Source of the DNA: an uncultured Collinsella sp.
GTDB lineage: Bacteria > Actinomycetota > Coriobacteriia > Coriobacteriales > Coriobacteriaceae
Reading direction: 5' to 3'
Assembly: GCA_900550195.1 (NCBI GenBank)
Contig: URRB01000021.1
Coordinates: forward strand, 1 to 43,466
Length of the DNA stretch: 43,466 nucleotides
Made by a program: the position numbers and the translations under genes. The notes below the pieces were generated by a model. That model was given only the letters and a program-made list of their open reading frames with translations. It had not been told where the DNA came from and ran no database searches. Below, one piece after another: positions 23,178 to 30,270 of this stretch. Positions within the stretch are counted from its first letter, which is position 1. The number at the start of each line of letters is the position of its first letter.

Positions 23178-24287
23178 GTGGCAGTGAAGATTGAGCGGCG
23201 CAACGAGCCGACAAGCGAACAGCTAGCGGCTTCCGTAATCCTAACAGGCGCCTCGGCGCTACGCATGATGCGCTCCGAGCGCCGGCAGATGGGCTACATA
23301 AGCTGGAGGGACCTTGATCCCGATGAAGAGCGCCATGTGCTGCGCACGTCGTCGCCCTCGACCGAGGACATCTATCTTCCCGACTTGGTGCGGATTGGGG
23401 CCGCAAGCGGCGAGGTGCAAGAAGATCTGTGCTTGCTGGTGGGATCTGCGGCGCAGCGCCGCCGCATGCCTGACGTGGGCTGGTCCGTGTGTTCCGGGTT
23501 GCCCGCCGGCTCGATTTTAGAGGTAGAACCGGGGGTGTACAGCCTATCTCCCGAGGCCCTTTGTGTTGCCGTCGCCCGCGAGGTCGGCTGTATCCAGGGG
23601 TTTGCCCTGGCCCAGGAACTGTGTTCCAAGATTTCACTGAGCGATCGCGGGAAGTATCTGCCTCCCTACACCTCGCCTGTTGCGAATAGACTTGCAAAGG
23701 ACAAGGATCAACCGGCAGACGTGGGCTACTTTGAAGTCGAGCCGGTGCTGACGCCCGATCGCCTGGCAGATTACCTCGCGGTATGCAAGGGGAATGCGGC
23801 CAAAAAACTGCAGCGTCTGTGTCCCTACTTGTCAGAAAACTTGCGCTCGCCCATGGAGTGCATCATGCTCGCTCTGTTTTCGCTTCCGTTTTCCTATGGC
23901 GGATTTGCCTGCGGTCCCTTTAAGACCGACTACAAGATTGAGTTCGATGACCGCGCGCAGGCAATCTCGGGGATGCCGCATGCAGTTTGCGATGCGTATC
24001 AGGAAGCAGCCCGGTTTGACCTGGAATACAACGGTGAGCTGGGTCATTCCTCCCGGAGGGGACGTATCCATGATGAAAAGCGCAACACGGGCTTGATTAC
24101 TATGGGAATCGAGGTCGCGACGGTCAACAACGAAATGCTCCGCGACATGGAAGCGGTGGAAGCGCTCGCATGGCGCATCCACCAGCGTATGGGTAAGCGA
24201 TATCAGAATCGCGTAGAGGCTCGTCGAAAGAGGCAAGATGCTCTGCTGAATACGCTTCGAGCGTGCTTTGGGCTCAAGCCAGCGTAA
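23178..24287 (+). CDS. Uncharacterised protein with a candidate Vsr-like PD-(D/E)XK-fold C-terminus
   Basis: A 369-residue protein I cannot name. The C-terminal part (about residues 278-345) reads FDLEYNGELGHSS, then R-x-x-D-x-x-R-N-x-x-L and MGIEVATV. This is the pattern of Vsr/DUF559-type nuclease-fold domains, where acidic residues lie before and after a His and a DxxR motif follows. The N-terminal half has no recognised motif. The start is uncertain: GTG at 23178 or 23184, both after GGGGTGG; an upstream extension through comF is rejected. It begins 10 bases after comF and is followed by the 219-bp palindromic element. Nuclease activity is inference. Confidence 0.65.
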   Translation: MAVKIERRNEPTSEQLAASVILTGASALRMMRSERRQMGYISWRDLDPDEERHVLRTSSPSTEDIYLPDLVRIGAASGEVQEDLCLLVGSAAQRRRMPDVGWSVCSGLPAGSILEVEPGVYSLSPEALCVAVAREVGCIQGFALAQELCSKISLSDRGKYLPPYTSPVANRLAKDKDQPADVGYFEVEPVLTPDRLADYLAVCKGNAAKKLQRLCPYLSENLRSPMECIMLALFSLPFSYGGFACGPFKTDYKIEFDDRAQAISGMPHAVCDAYQEAARFDLEYNGELGHSSRRGRIHDEKRNTGLITMGIEVATVNNEMLRDMEAVEALAWRIHQRMGKRYQNRVEARRKRQDALLNTLRACFGLKPA

Positions 24288-24321
24288 AACTATGGCTTTA
24301 TAGGGGGTCTGTTTATATGCT

Positions 24322-24540
24322 CTGTGCAAAAAACGGCAAATATGAGTACTGTTACTAGATTAGTGACAGCAAAAACAAAGAAACTTGGGCCGAAAATCTG
24401 GATTCAGCGAAGAGATAGTAAACGAATGTGGAATATCTTGGCGCCAAGCAGGCTGTGCGGAACTCAAAAAGGGCTCGTGAGGCGGTAATACGCTGCTACT
24501 AAATTGGTGACAGTACTCATATTTGCCGTTTTTTGCACAG
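24322..24540. repeat. 219-bp palindromic intergenic element, family B, copy 2
   Basis: The ends (24322-24352 and 24510-24540) are perfect 31-base inverted repeats, reading CTGTGCAAAAAACGGCAAAT inward. Similarity between the arms continues about 18 bases further. The right arm (about 24491-24531) is nearly identical to that of the element at 9764-9991. No coding sequence and no target-site duplication is visible. The structure suggests a MITE-like element or a conserved structured RNA, with poly-T at the end of the stem in either direction. Confidence 0.88.
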
Positions 24541-24559
24541 GGCGCCCTGAGACGGGTGC

Positions 24560-24588
24560 CCCGGAGCTCCCCGTGGGGGAGCTCCGGG
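24560..24588. other. Strong GC-rich hairpin
   Basis: A 13-bp perfect stem (24560-24572 with 24576-24588; CCCGGAGCTCCCC arm) closes on a GTG loop, next to the family B element. No T-run follows on either strand. A similar stem with a real T-run ends the lipoprotein gene downstream at 26113-26146. Confidence 0.6.
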
Positions 24589-24660
24589 CTTCATGGGGGC
24601 ACGAATAGCCCGCTCCGACCTGCGAAATCTGTACTCGCGATGCGAATGACGCCCCTAACC

Positions 24661-24689
24661 TTAAACTTTAGCTTGAACTTAGCTATAAT
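24661..24689 (+). promoter_or_regulatory. Putative promoter for the lipoprotein leader transcript
   Basis: TTAAAC (24661-24666), a 17-base spacer and a consensus TATAAT (24684-24689) stand in a local AT-rich patch. Transcription would start near 24696, about 325 bases before the lipoprotein gene. Confidence 0.5.
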
Positions 24690-24695
24690 GCGCTT

Positions 24696-25020
24696 CGTTC
24701 CTACCAGGCTGTGGTTGCGGACGGACGAAATGCCCGTCCTAGTCCAAGACAGACGCGGTCAAAGGGATCCACGTAAGCGACCGCGTGCGCGCGGCGCGAT
24801 CATGGCGCGTCCTAGATGTAAGCCGCACCGTCCGTTCTACTTTCTTTGGGGCAATACCGCCTCGCGGGCGAGCGGGTCAGTCGTGAAGGTGGCTGCGGCC
24901 TCCCGAGCAAACACCCCGGTGCGCAAGTGTGGGGTCAAATACCAGGTCAGCTGGTGGGAACAACCTGATATTCCGCGCAACGCACGGATCGTATACGACA
25001 CAGAAGGCAGGGTAGTGGAC
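24696..25020 (+). ncRNA. Candidate structured 5' leader of the lipoprotein gene
   Basis: Between the TATAAT box and the gene lie about 325 bases with several stems: GGACGG/CCGTCC (24719-24724 with 24734-24739), CGCGGTC/GACCGCG (24754-24760 with 24779-24785), and ACCAG/CTGGT (24941-24955). The downstream gene's frame is open through this region, so an N-terminal extension cannot be strictly excluded, but the lipoprotein signal at 25021 onward argues against it. I could not match a known RNA class, including SRP RNA, tmRNA and RNase P. Confidence 0.35.
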
Positions 25021-26046
25021 ATGGTGAGGGGCAGCTTGATGCACGCGGCTCGGTTAGGTGCTGGGACCGCAGCGGTCATCGCCGTTTTGGGCCTGAGCGG
25101 ATGCGCGTTCAACCCGCTGTCTACGTTCACGACTCCCACGATCGACCAGATTGAGCACGAGACCGTCACGTCGGCGGTGTCGGACGATGCCCTGGTCACT
25201 CCCGGAACCCTGACGGTTGCCCTCGATACTTCCGATGCGCCGCAGGCAATGCAGGGCGCCGACGGCGAGCTTACGGGGTATGCAGTCGACGCTGCCCGCG
25301 CCCTCGCAAGCCGCATGGGCCTTAAGGTCGCCTTTGTCGATGCGTCCTCGGCAGGTTCCGCGCTCGGCGACAAAAAGGCCGATATCTTTATCGGCGAGAT
25401 CAACTCCACAGACGGGGACGTTAGCTCGCTCGGCACCTGCCTGTACGATGCCGCTTCCGTGTTCGGTAAAACCAGCGATGGTGGGTCGCTAAGCGTTTCC
25501 ACCGATACCCTTAACACGTCTACCCTGGGTGTCCAGATGTCCTCGGCCTCGCAGGAGGCGCTTGCCAAGCAGAGCATTACCGCCAACCAAAAGACCTACT
25601 CCAACATCAACGAGTGCTTTGAGGCGCTCGAGTCCGGAGAGGTCGACTATGTGATCTGCGACTCCACGGCCGGCGGCTACCTTGCACGCCTGATGAGCGA
25701 GATCTCCTATGTCGGTGCGCTCGAGGCGCCCTCGACGCTTGGTGTTGCGGGCCTCTCGTCCAATGACGAACTGTGCCGTGCCGTGAGCGATGCCCTCGAC
25801 GACATCACGGTCGACGGCACGCTCGAGGCAGTTCACTGCGTCTGGTATGGCAGGATGCCCTACGACCTCACCACTAAGACGGTTTCGGGCGCTAACGTGC
25901 AGCCGGGCGACTCTGAGTCCAGTGAGACCACGTCCTCCGGCAGCGAGTCTTCCGATTCCAACAATGAGACCGCATCCTCCGAGGACAAATCGTCCAGCCA
26001 GGAAGGCACCATCACCGACGACGACATTAACAAACTCAATAGCTAG
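25021..26046 (+). CDS. Solute-binding lipoprotein (SBP_bac_3-like)
   Basis: A 341-residue secreted lipoprotein. The signal peptide ends in the lipobox LGLSGC with Cys28 as acylation site. The mature part resembles family 3 solute-binding proteins of amino-acid ABC transporters: GELTGYAVDAARALASRMGL near residue 82, an ALESGEVDYVICD block near 200, and a C-terminal Ser/Glu/Asp-rich tail. ATG at 25021 is used; ATG at 25039 is also possible. No permease or ATPase gene is adjacent, so it is an orphan that may serve a distant transporter or act as a sensor. A strong terminator follows. Confidence 0.8.
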   Translation: MVRGSLMHAARLGAGTAAVIAVLGLSGCAFNPLSTFTTPTIDQIEHETVTSAVSDDALVTPGTLTVALDTSDAPQAMQGADGELTGYAVDAARALASRMGLKVAFVDASSAGSALGDKKADIFIGEINSTDGDVSSLGTCLYDAASVFGKTSDGGSLSVSTDTLNTSTLGVQMSSASQEALAKQSITANQKTYSNINECFEALESGEVDYVICDSTAGGYLARLMSEISYVGALEAPSTLGVAGLSSNDELCRAVSDALDDITVDGTLEAVHCVWYGRMPYDLTTKTVSGANVQPGDSESSETTSSGSESSDSNNETASSEDKSSSQEGTITDDDINKLNS

Positions 26047-26112
26047 TTATTGCTAGGGGTGGTGTCTCCTATACGTTGGAAAGGACACCTCTTCACGGTT
26101 TCAACACGCACT

Positions 26113-26146
26113 GCCGGGCTTCCCCGATGGGGGAGCCCGGCTTTTT
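26113..26146 (+). terminator. Rho-independent terminator after the lipoprotein gene
   Basis: A 13-base stem with GCCGGGCT outer arms and CCCC/GGGG inner pairs closes on a short loop, followed by TTTTT (26142-26146). A second imperfect hairpin (GGTGTC/GGACACC, about 26060-26089) lies between it and the stop codon. The remaining 217 bases to hpf show no feature I can support. Confidence 0.9.
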
Positions 26147-26363
26147 CATCCCAATAAAACAAGCAGGTCAAAGCCAATTTTCGGGACCAAATACAAAGCT
26201 GTTGGCTCCCTCCTATAGCGCACTTTGCCATGGAAAAGTACGAGACTTCGGTATGCGGTATCAAGCAATCGTTATTCGGGTCTTTGGGAATCCGCGTGAT
26301 TAAATGCACGGCAATGGGTACATAGCCAGTACAGTAAGTCCCCGAGGCAGATTGGAGCCACGT

Positions 26364-26948
26364 ATGGATATCAAGGTTTCTGGACGCAAGACGACGGTAA
26401 CCGATGCTCTGCGTGCGCATGTGGATGAGAAGATCGGCGAGGCGCTCAAGGTTTTCGATATCGAGCCCATGACGGTCGACGTTGTACTTCGCTATGAGAA
26501 GAACCCCTCGAATCCCAACCCGGCAATCGTCGAGGTTACGGTTCGTGTCCGCGGTTCGGTGATTCGCGTTGCCGAGCACGGTGCAGATATGTACGCCGCC
26601 ATCGACCTCTCCGCCGATAAGGTCACCCGCCAGCTGCGCAAGTTCAAGACCAAGGTCGTGGACAACCGCCAGGGCGGTGCCAGCGCAGCGGATGTCGCAC
26701 CGGTCGAGCGCGTCGAGGATCTGGCCGACCTGCTGCTGCCCGAGGAGGAGGACGACCTGCTCGTCCGCGAGAAGGTCATCGATGTCACCCCGATGACTGA
26801 GGAGCAGGCGCTGGTGCAGACCGATCTGCTGGGCCACGACTTCTACGTGTTCGAGAACGCGACGACTGGCCTCATCAATGTGGTGTATCACCGTAAGAAT
26901 GGTGGATATGGCATCATCAAGCCTCGCATCGAAACACTTGACGAGTAA
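26364..26948 (+). CDS. hpf: Ribosome hibernation-promoting factor, long form
   Basis: A 194-residue protein that dimerises 70S ribosomes into inactive 100S particles in stationary phase or stress. The N-terminal S30AE domain (residues 1-100) begins MDIKVSGRKTTVTDALR. After a linker, the C-terminal dimerisation domain (about 135-190) has the typical VREKVIDVTPMTEEQA and HDFYVFENATTG segments. The ATG at 26364, with TTGGAG upstream, is preferred because the S30AE domain starts there; a longer frame begins at 26304. It is monocistronic, ending in a terminator at 26978-27009. Confidence 0.95.
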   Translation: MDIKVSGRKTTVTDALRAHVDEKIGEALKVFDIEPMTVDVVLRYEKNPSNPNPAIVEVTVRVRGSVIRVAEHGADMYAAIDLSADKVTRQLRKFKTKVVDNRQGGASAADVAPVERVEDLADLLLPEEEDDLLVREKVIDVTPMTEEQALVQTDLLGHDFYVFENATTGLINVVYHRKNGGYGIIKPRIETLDE

Positions 26949-26952
26949 AATA

Positions 26953-27009
26953 CGTTAACTTGCATGAGTTAACGGTTGGCGGCCATCCCATGCGGGTGGC
27001 CGCCTTTTT
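26953..27009 (+). terminator. Terminator of hpf with a preceding perfect hairpin
   Basis: CGTTAACT/AGTTAACG (26953-26960 with 26967-26974) forms a first stem. GGCGGCCA/TGGCCGCC (26978-26985 with 26997-27004), extended by CCC/GGG, forms the terminator stem and is followed by TTTTT. Confidence 0.92.
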
Positions 27010-27027
27010 ACGTAAGGAGTCGCTTTG

Positions 27028-27981
27028 ATGGACAAGGCCGCATCCGCCGGTCATTCGGACCGTTGCCGCATCGTCGTCGATACCTGCTGCGACTTTAGCC
27101 CCGAGGTCGCAGCGAACCTCGATGTCGACATCCTGGGCTTCCCCTTCATTATCGATGGCGAGGAGCGCACGGATGACATCTGGTCGAGCATCACACCCAA
27201 GGAGTTCTACGACCGCATGCGCGCCGGTGCCCGCGTGTCCACCTCGGCTGTGTCGCTCGGTCGCTATATCGAGTTCTTTACCGAGTGCGCCAAAGAGGGT
27301 ACGCCCACGGTCTACCTGTGCTTTACCTCGGCGCTGTCGTCGAGCTACAACTCCGCGTGCCAGGCGGCGGGCGCCGTGCGCGCCGAGTATCCCAACTTTG
27401 AGCTGTACGTGGTCGACAACGCTCTGCCCTGTGCGACCGGCGAGCTCTTGGCGCTCGAGGCCGTGCGCCAGCGTTCGGCGGGACTGACCGCCAAGCAGCT
27501 GGTCGACTGGGCAAACGAGGCCAAGACCTACGTCCACGGCTACTTTACGCTCGAGAGCTTTGACGCGCTGGCGGCCGGCGGCCGCATTCCGCCCGCGGCA
27601 GCGCAGCTCACGGCAAAGCTCGACGTCAAGCCCGAGCTCTCCTACGACCTGGCCGGCTCGCTGTCGCTGATCGGCGTCAACCGCGGCCGCAAGAAGGCGC
27701 TCAAGTCCATCCTCAAGTCGTTCCGCGAGAACTACGTGCCCGATCGCACCATGCCCATCGCCATCATGACGGCCGACTCCGAGAAGGACGGCGATTGGCT
27801 CGAGGCCGCCATCCGTAAGGAGGAGGGCTGCGCCGACGTCACCATCATCCGCAGCTCCGTGGGCCCCACCATCGGCTCGCACGTGGGCCCCGGTATGGTG
27901 GCCCTCGCGTTTTGGGGCAAGAACCGCGCCGAGAAGGCGTCGCTTTCCGACCGCATTGCGCGTCGCGTGCGCGGCGAGTAG
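27028..27981 (+). CDS. DegV-family fatty-acid-binding protein
   Basis: A 317-residue cytoplasmic protein of the EDD fold. DegV/FakB proteins bind a fatty acid and present it to the kinase FakA. Landmarks are VVDTCCDFSPE near the N-terminus, the STSAVS segment (about residues 72-77), CFTSALSSSYNSA and ALAAGGRIPPA (about 183-193). ATG at 27028 is preferred, with AAGGAG nine bases upstream; TTG at 27025 is an alternative. No fakA-like gene is adjacent. Collinsella-type genomes usually carry several DegV paralogues, so the ligand is unknown. Confidence 0.9.
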   Translation: MDKAASAGHSDRCRIVVDTCCDFSPEVAANLDVDILGFPFIIDGEERTDDIWSSITPKEFYDRMRAGARVSTSAVSLGRYIEFFTECAKEGTPTVYLCFTSALSSSYNSACQAAGAVRAEYPNFELYVVDNALPCATGELLALEAVRQRSAGLTAKQLVDWANEAKTYVHGYFTLESFDALAAGGRIPPAAAQLTAKLDVKPELSYDLAGSLSLIGVNRGRKKALKSILKSFRENYVPDRTMPIAIMTADSEKDGDWLEAAIRKEEGCADVTIIRSSVGPTIGSHVGPGMVALAFWGKNRAEKASLSDRIARRVRGE

Positions 27982-28072
27982 GCAGACGTCATGTCCATAA
28001 GCGCCCGCAGTTCAAACGTTGGCACCGAGTATTCAACCTGGTAATAACACCCAACCCAAAAGGAAAGGTTTC

Positions 28073-29116
28073 ATGGCAAACAAGCTCTCCGTCGCATTCA
28101 TCGGCACCGGAATCATGGGTGCCCCCATCGCCGGCCACATCCTGGATGCCGGCTATCCCGTCACGGTCAACAACCGTACCAAGTCCAAGGCCGCCGCACT
28201 CGTCGAGCGCGGTGCCGCCTGGGCCGATACGCCGGCCGACGCCGTGGCGAACGCCGATGTCGTCTTTACCATGGTGGGCTATCCCTCCGAGGTCGAGGAG
28301 CTCTACCTGGCGGGCGACGGCCTGCTCGCGTGCACCAAGCCGGGCGTGGTGCTGATCGACCTCACCACGAGCTCCCCCGAGCTGGCGCGCGACATCGCCG
28401 AGGCCGCCCAGGTTTCCGGCCGCATGGCGTTTGACTGCCCCGTCACCGGCGGCGAGTCGGGTGCTATCGCCGGCACGCTTACGGCTATCGTGGGCGCTAC
28501 CGAGAACGACATCGCGTCGGTCCGCGACATCCTTTCCACCTTTGCGGCAACCATCTGCTGCTTCGACGGCGCCGGCAAGGGCCAGGCTGCCAAGCTCGCC
28601 AACCAGGTGTCGCTGGGCGCCTGCATGGTCGGCATGGCAGACGCCATGGCATTTGCCGAGCTGAGCGGCCTCGATCTGGAGAAGACCCGCCAGATGATCC
28701 TGGGCGGTACCGGCAAGTCCGGCGCCATGGAGAGCCTGGCTCCCAAGGCGCTCGACGGCGACTACAAGCCCGGCTTTATGGTCGAGCACTTCATCAAGGA
28801 CCTGCGCTTGGCGCTCGCCTATGCCGACGATCGCGAGCTTGCGCTGCCCGGCGCCGACGTGGCCTTTACGCTCTACGACATGCTCGACGCCATCGGTGGC
28901 GCCAAGCTGGGCACCCAGGCCATCACGGTCCTCTATAAGGAGGAGGCCGATGCCATCGCCGCCGGTCTGGACTGGTCGCAGTATCGTCCCGAGGAGCATG
29001 GCGCTCACGAGGAAGGTTGCGGTTGCGGCGAGCACGGCGAGGACCACGAGTGCTGCGGTGGCCACGGCCATGACGACGGCCACGAGTGCTGCTGCGGCCA
29101 CCATCACGGGGAGTAG
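28073..29116 (+). CDS. NAD(P)-dependent 3-hydroxyisobutyrate dehydrogenase-family protein with Cys/His-rich tail
   Basis: Residues 1-300 are a complete beta-hydroxyacid dehydrogenase: Rossmann FIGTGIMGAPIAGHIL, substrate-binding DCPVTGGESGA (about residues 121-131), and the catalytic lysine in KGQAAKLANQ (about 173). Typical substrates are 3-hydroxyisobutyrate, tartronate semialdehyde or succinic semialdehyde; the exact one is not readable. Residues 307-347 are extra: they carry seven Cys and about ten His in GCGCGEHGE, ECCGGHGHD and ECCCGHHHGE blocks, a likely metal-binding tail. ATG at 28073 follows AAAAGGAAAGG. The next gene starts five bases after the stop. Confidence 0.88.
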   Translation: MANKLSVAFIGTGIMGAPIAGHILDAGYPVTVNNRTKSKAAALVERGAAWADTPADAVANADVVFTMVGYPSEVEELYLAGDGLLACTKPGVVLIDLTTSSPELARDIAEAAQVSGRMAFDCPVTGGESGAIAGTLTAIVGATENDIASVRDILSTFAATICCFDGAGKGQAAKLANQVSLGACMVGMADAMAFAELSGLDLEKTRQMILGGTGKSGAMESLAPKALDGDYKPGFMVEHFIKDLRLALAYADDRELALPGADVAFTLYDMLDAIGGAKLGTQAITVLYKEEADAIAAGLDWSQYRPEEHGAHEEGCGCGEHGEDHECCGGHGHDDGHECCCGHHHGE

Positions 29117-29121
29117 CGCCT

Positions 29122-29550
29122 ATGAGCTGGACGTTCGTGGTGCTTGCGCTGGTGCTCTTTCTCTTTGCGATCTACATCGGCTTTTTGTGCGGCCAGTGGG
29201 CCTGCGAAAAGCGCGTGATCACCAAGCGCGACTACTGGATTGCCAACTTTGCGGGTGCGGCGGCAGTCGTCCTGCTGACCTGGGTGTTCTCGCTGTTCCC
29301 GCTGGTGCAGTTTGCGCCGATCGGCTGGCTCGGCGGCTTTATCGCCGGCCTTAAGATGAGCTTTGGCGAGTCCGTCGGTCCGTGGCGCAAGCACGACGAG
29401 GTCTTTAACGTCAACAAGGCTCATCGCGCCGCCGCCGACGCGGGCGACGCCGAGGAGCGCCGCCGCGCACGTCGCAATGGCGCGGCCGACCGACAGCTCA
29501 TCTCGGTCACCGATGACAGCAAGGGTGCTGGCAAGCACGCTAAGAAATAG
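29122..29550 (+). CDS. Small membrane protein of unknown function
   Basis: I do not recognise this 142-residue protein. It has two hydrophobic spans (about residues 3-22 and 40-60) and a shorter hydrophobic segment near 66-78 (PIGWLGGFIAGLKM), followed by a charged cytoplasmic tail rich in Ala, Arg and Asp. ATG at 29122 follows GGGGAG. It is packed between the dehydrogenase and helical-repeat genes in an apparent four-gene operon. Confidence 0.8.
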   Translation: MSWTFVVLALVLFLFAIYIGFLCGQWACEKRVITKRDYWIANFAGAAAVVLLTWVFSLFPLVQFAPIGWLGGFIAGLKMSFGESVGPWRKHDEVFNVNKAHRAAADAGDAEERRRARRNGAADRQLISVTDDSKGAGKHAKK

Positions 29551-29565
29551 TAAGAAGAGGTAACT

Positions 29566-30264
29566 ATGGCAGAAAACAAAGACGAACAGCTCACCGACGA
29601 GGAGCTGGCACAGCTCCAGCTGGCAGAGGAGAACGAGAACGCCGTCGATCGCCTGGTCCAGGAGCTCGGCTGCCCCACGCGCCGCATCCGCCAGTTTGCC
29701 GCCCGCGTGCTGCACCTGCTTGCCGAGCGCGATCCGCAGCGCGTCGTGCCCTGCGTGCCCGCGTTGATCGAGGCACTCGACCGCCCCGAGGCGCAGACCC
29801 GCTGGGAGGCCCTCGATGCCCTGACGGCGCTCGCCACCACCTGCCCCGAGCAGCTGGGCGATGCCTTTGAGGGCGCCGAGACCGCACTGTTCGACGAGAT
29901 CTCCTCCACGCTGCGCTATGCCGCCTTCCGCCTGCTGTGCGTGTGGGGTGCCACGAGTGTCGAGCGTTCGCGCGAGGCTTGGCCCATCCTGGACGAGGCC
30001 ATCCAGTGCTACCACGGCGACCTTGAGTATCGCGACATGCTCGGTTGCCTGTACGAGTTTTGCCAGGGCGAGATCGACGCCGAGGTTGCCGAGAAGCTTG
30101 CGCTGCGCCTTAAGTTCGATGCCGAGAACGGTAAGGGCAGCTATCTCAAGGCCCGTTCGAGCGAGATTTGCGAAATGCTTGTTAAACGTTTTGGCCTGGA
30201 TCTCTCCAAAAAGAAGAAGCGTGCTAGCGTTAAAAAATCTGACGACGCCGAAGACGAGGAGTAA
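29566..30264 (+). CDS. Helical-repeat (HEAT-like) cytoplasmic protein
   Basis: A 232-residue protein with an acidic N-terminus and pairs of helices typical of HEAT repeats, for example RRIRQFAARVLHLLAERDPQ followed by VVPCVPALIEALDRPEAQ and TRWEALDALTALA. It ends in a Lys/Asp/Glu-rich tail. Such proteins are scaffolds; no catalytic motif is seen. It starts 15 bases after the membrane protein and stops six bases before the isocitrate dehydrogenase gene, so it is likely cotranscribed with both. Confidence 0.75.
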   Translation: MAENKDEQLTDEELAQLQLAEENENAVDRLVQELGCPTRRIRQFAARVLHLLAERDPQRVVPCVPALIEALDRPEAQTRWEALDALTALATTCPEQLGDAFEGAETALFDEISSTLRYAAFRLLCVWGATSVERSREAWPILDEAIQCYHGDLEYRDMLGCLYEFCQGEIDAEVAEKLALRLKFDAENGKGSYLKARSSEICEMLVKRFGLDLSKKKKRASVKKSDDAEDEE

Positions 30265-30270
30265 CAGATT

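Noticed and set aside
24322..24540. CRISPR or phage attachment site
   Set aside because: There are only two inverted ends and no regularly spaced direct repeats, cas gene, integrase or tRNA nearby.
24940..24950. TACCAGGTCAG resembling the conserved loop of SRP RNA
   Set aside because: The following GGAAGGAAGCAG-type sequence is missing; the match is limited to about 11 bases.
24523..25020. Upstream in-frame extension of the lipoprotein gene
   Set aside because: It would put about 165 residues before a classic lipoprotein signal peptide and would translate through the family B element and a 13-bp hairpin. No good ribosome site was seen.
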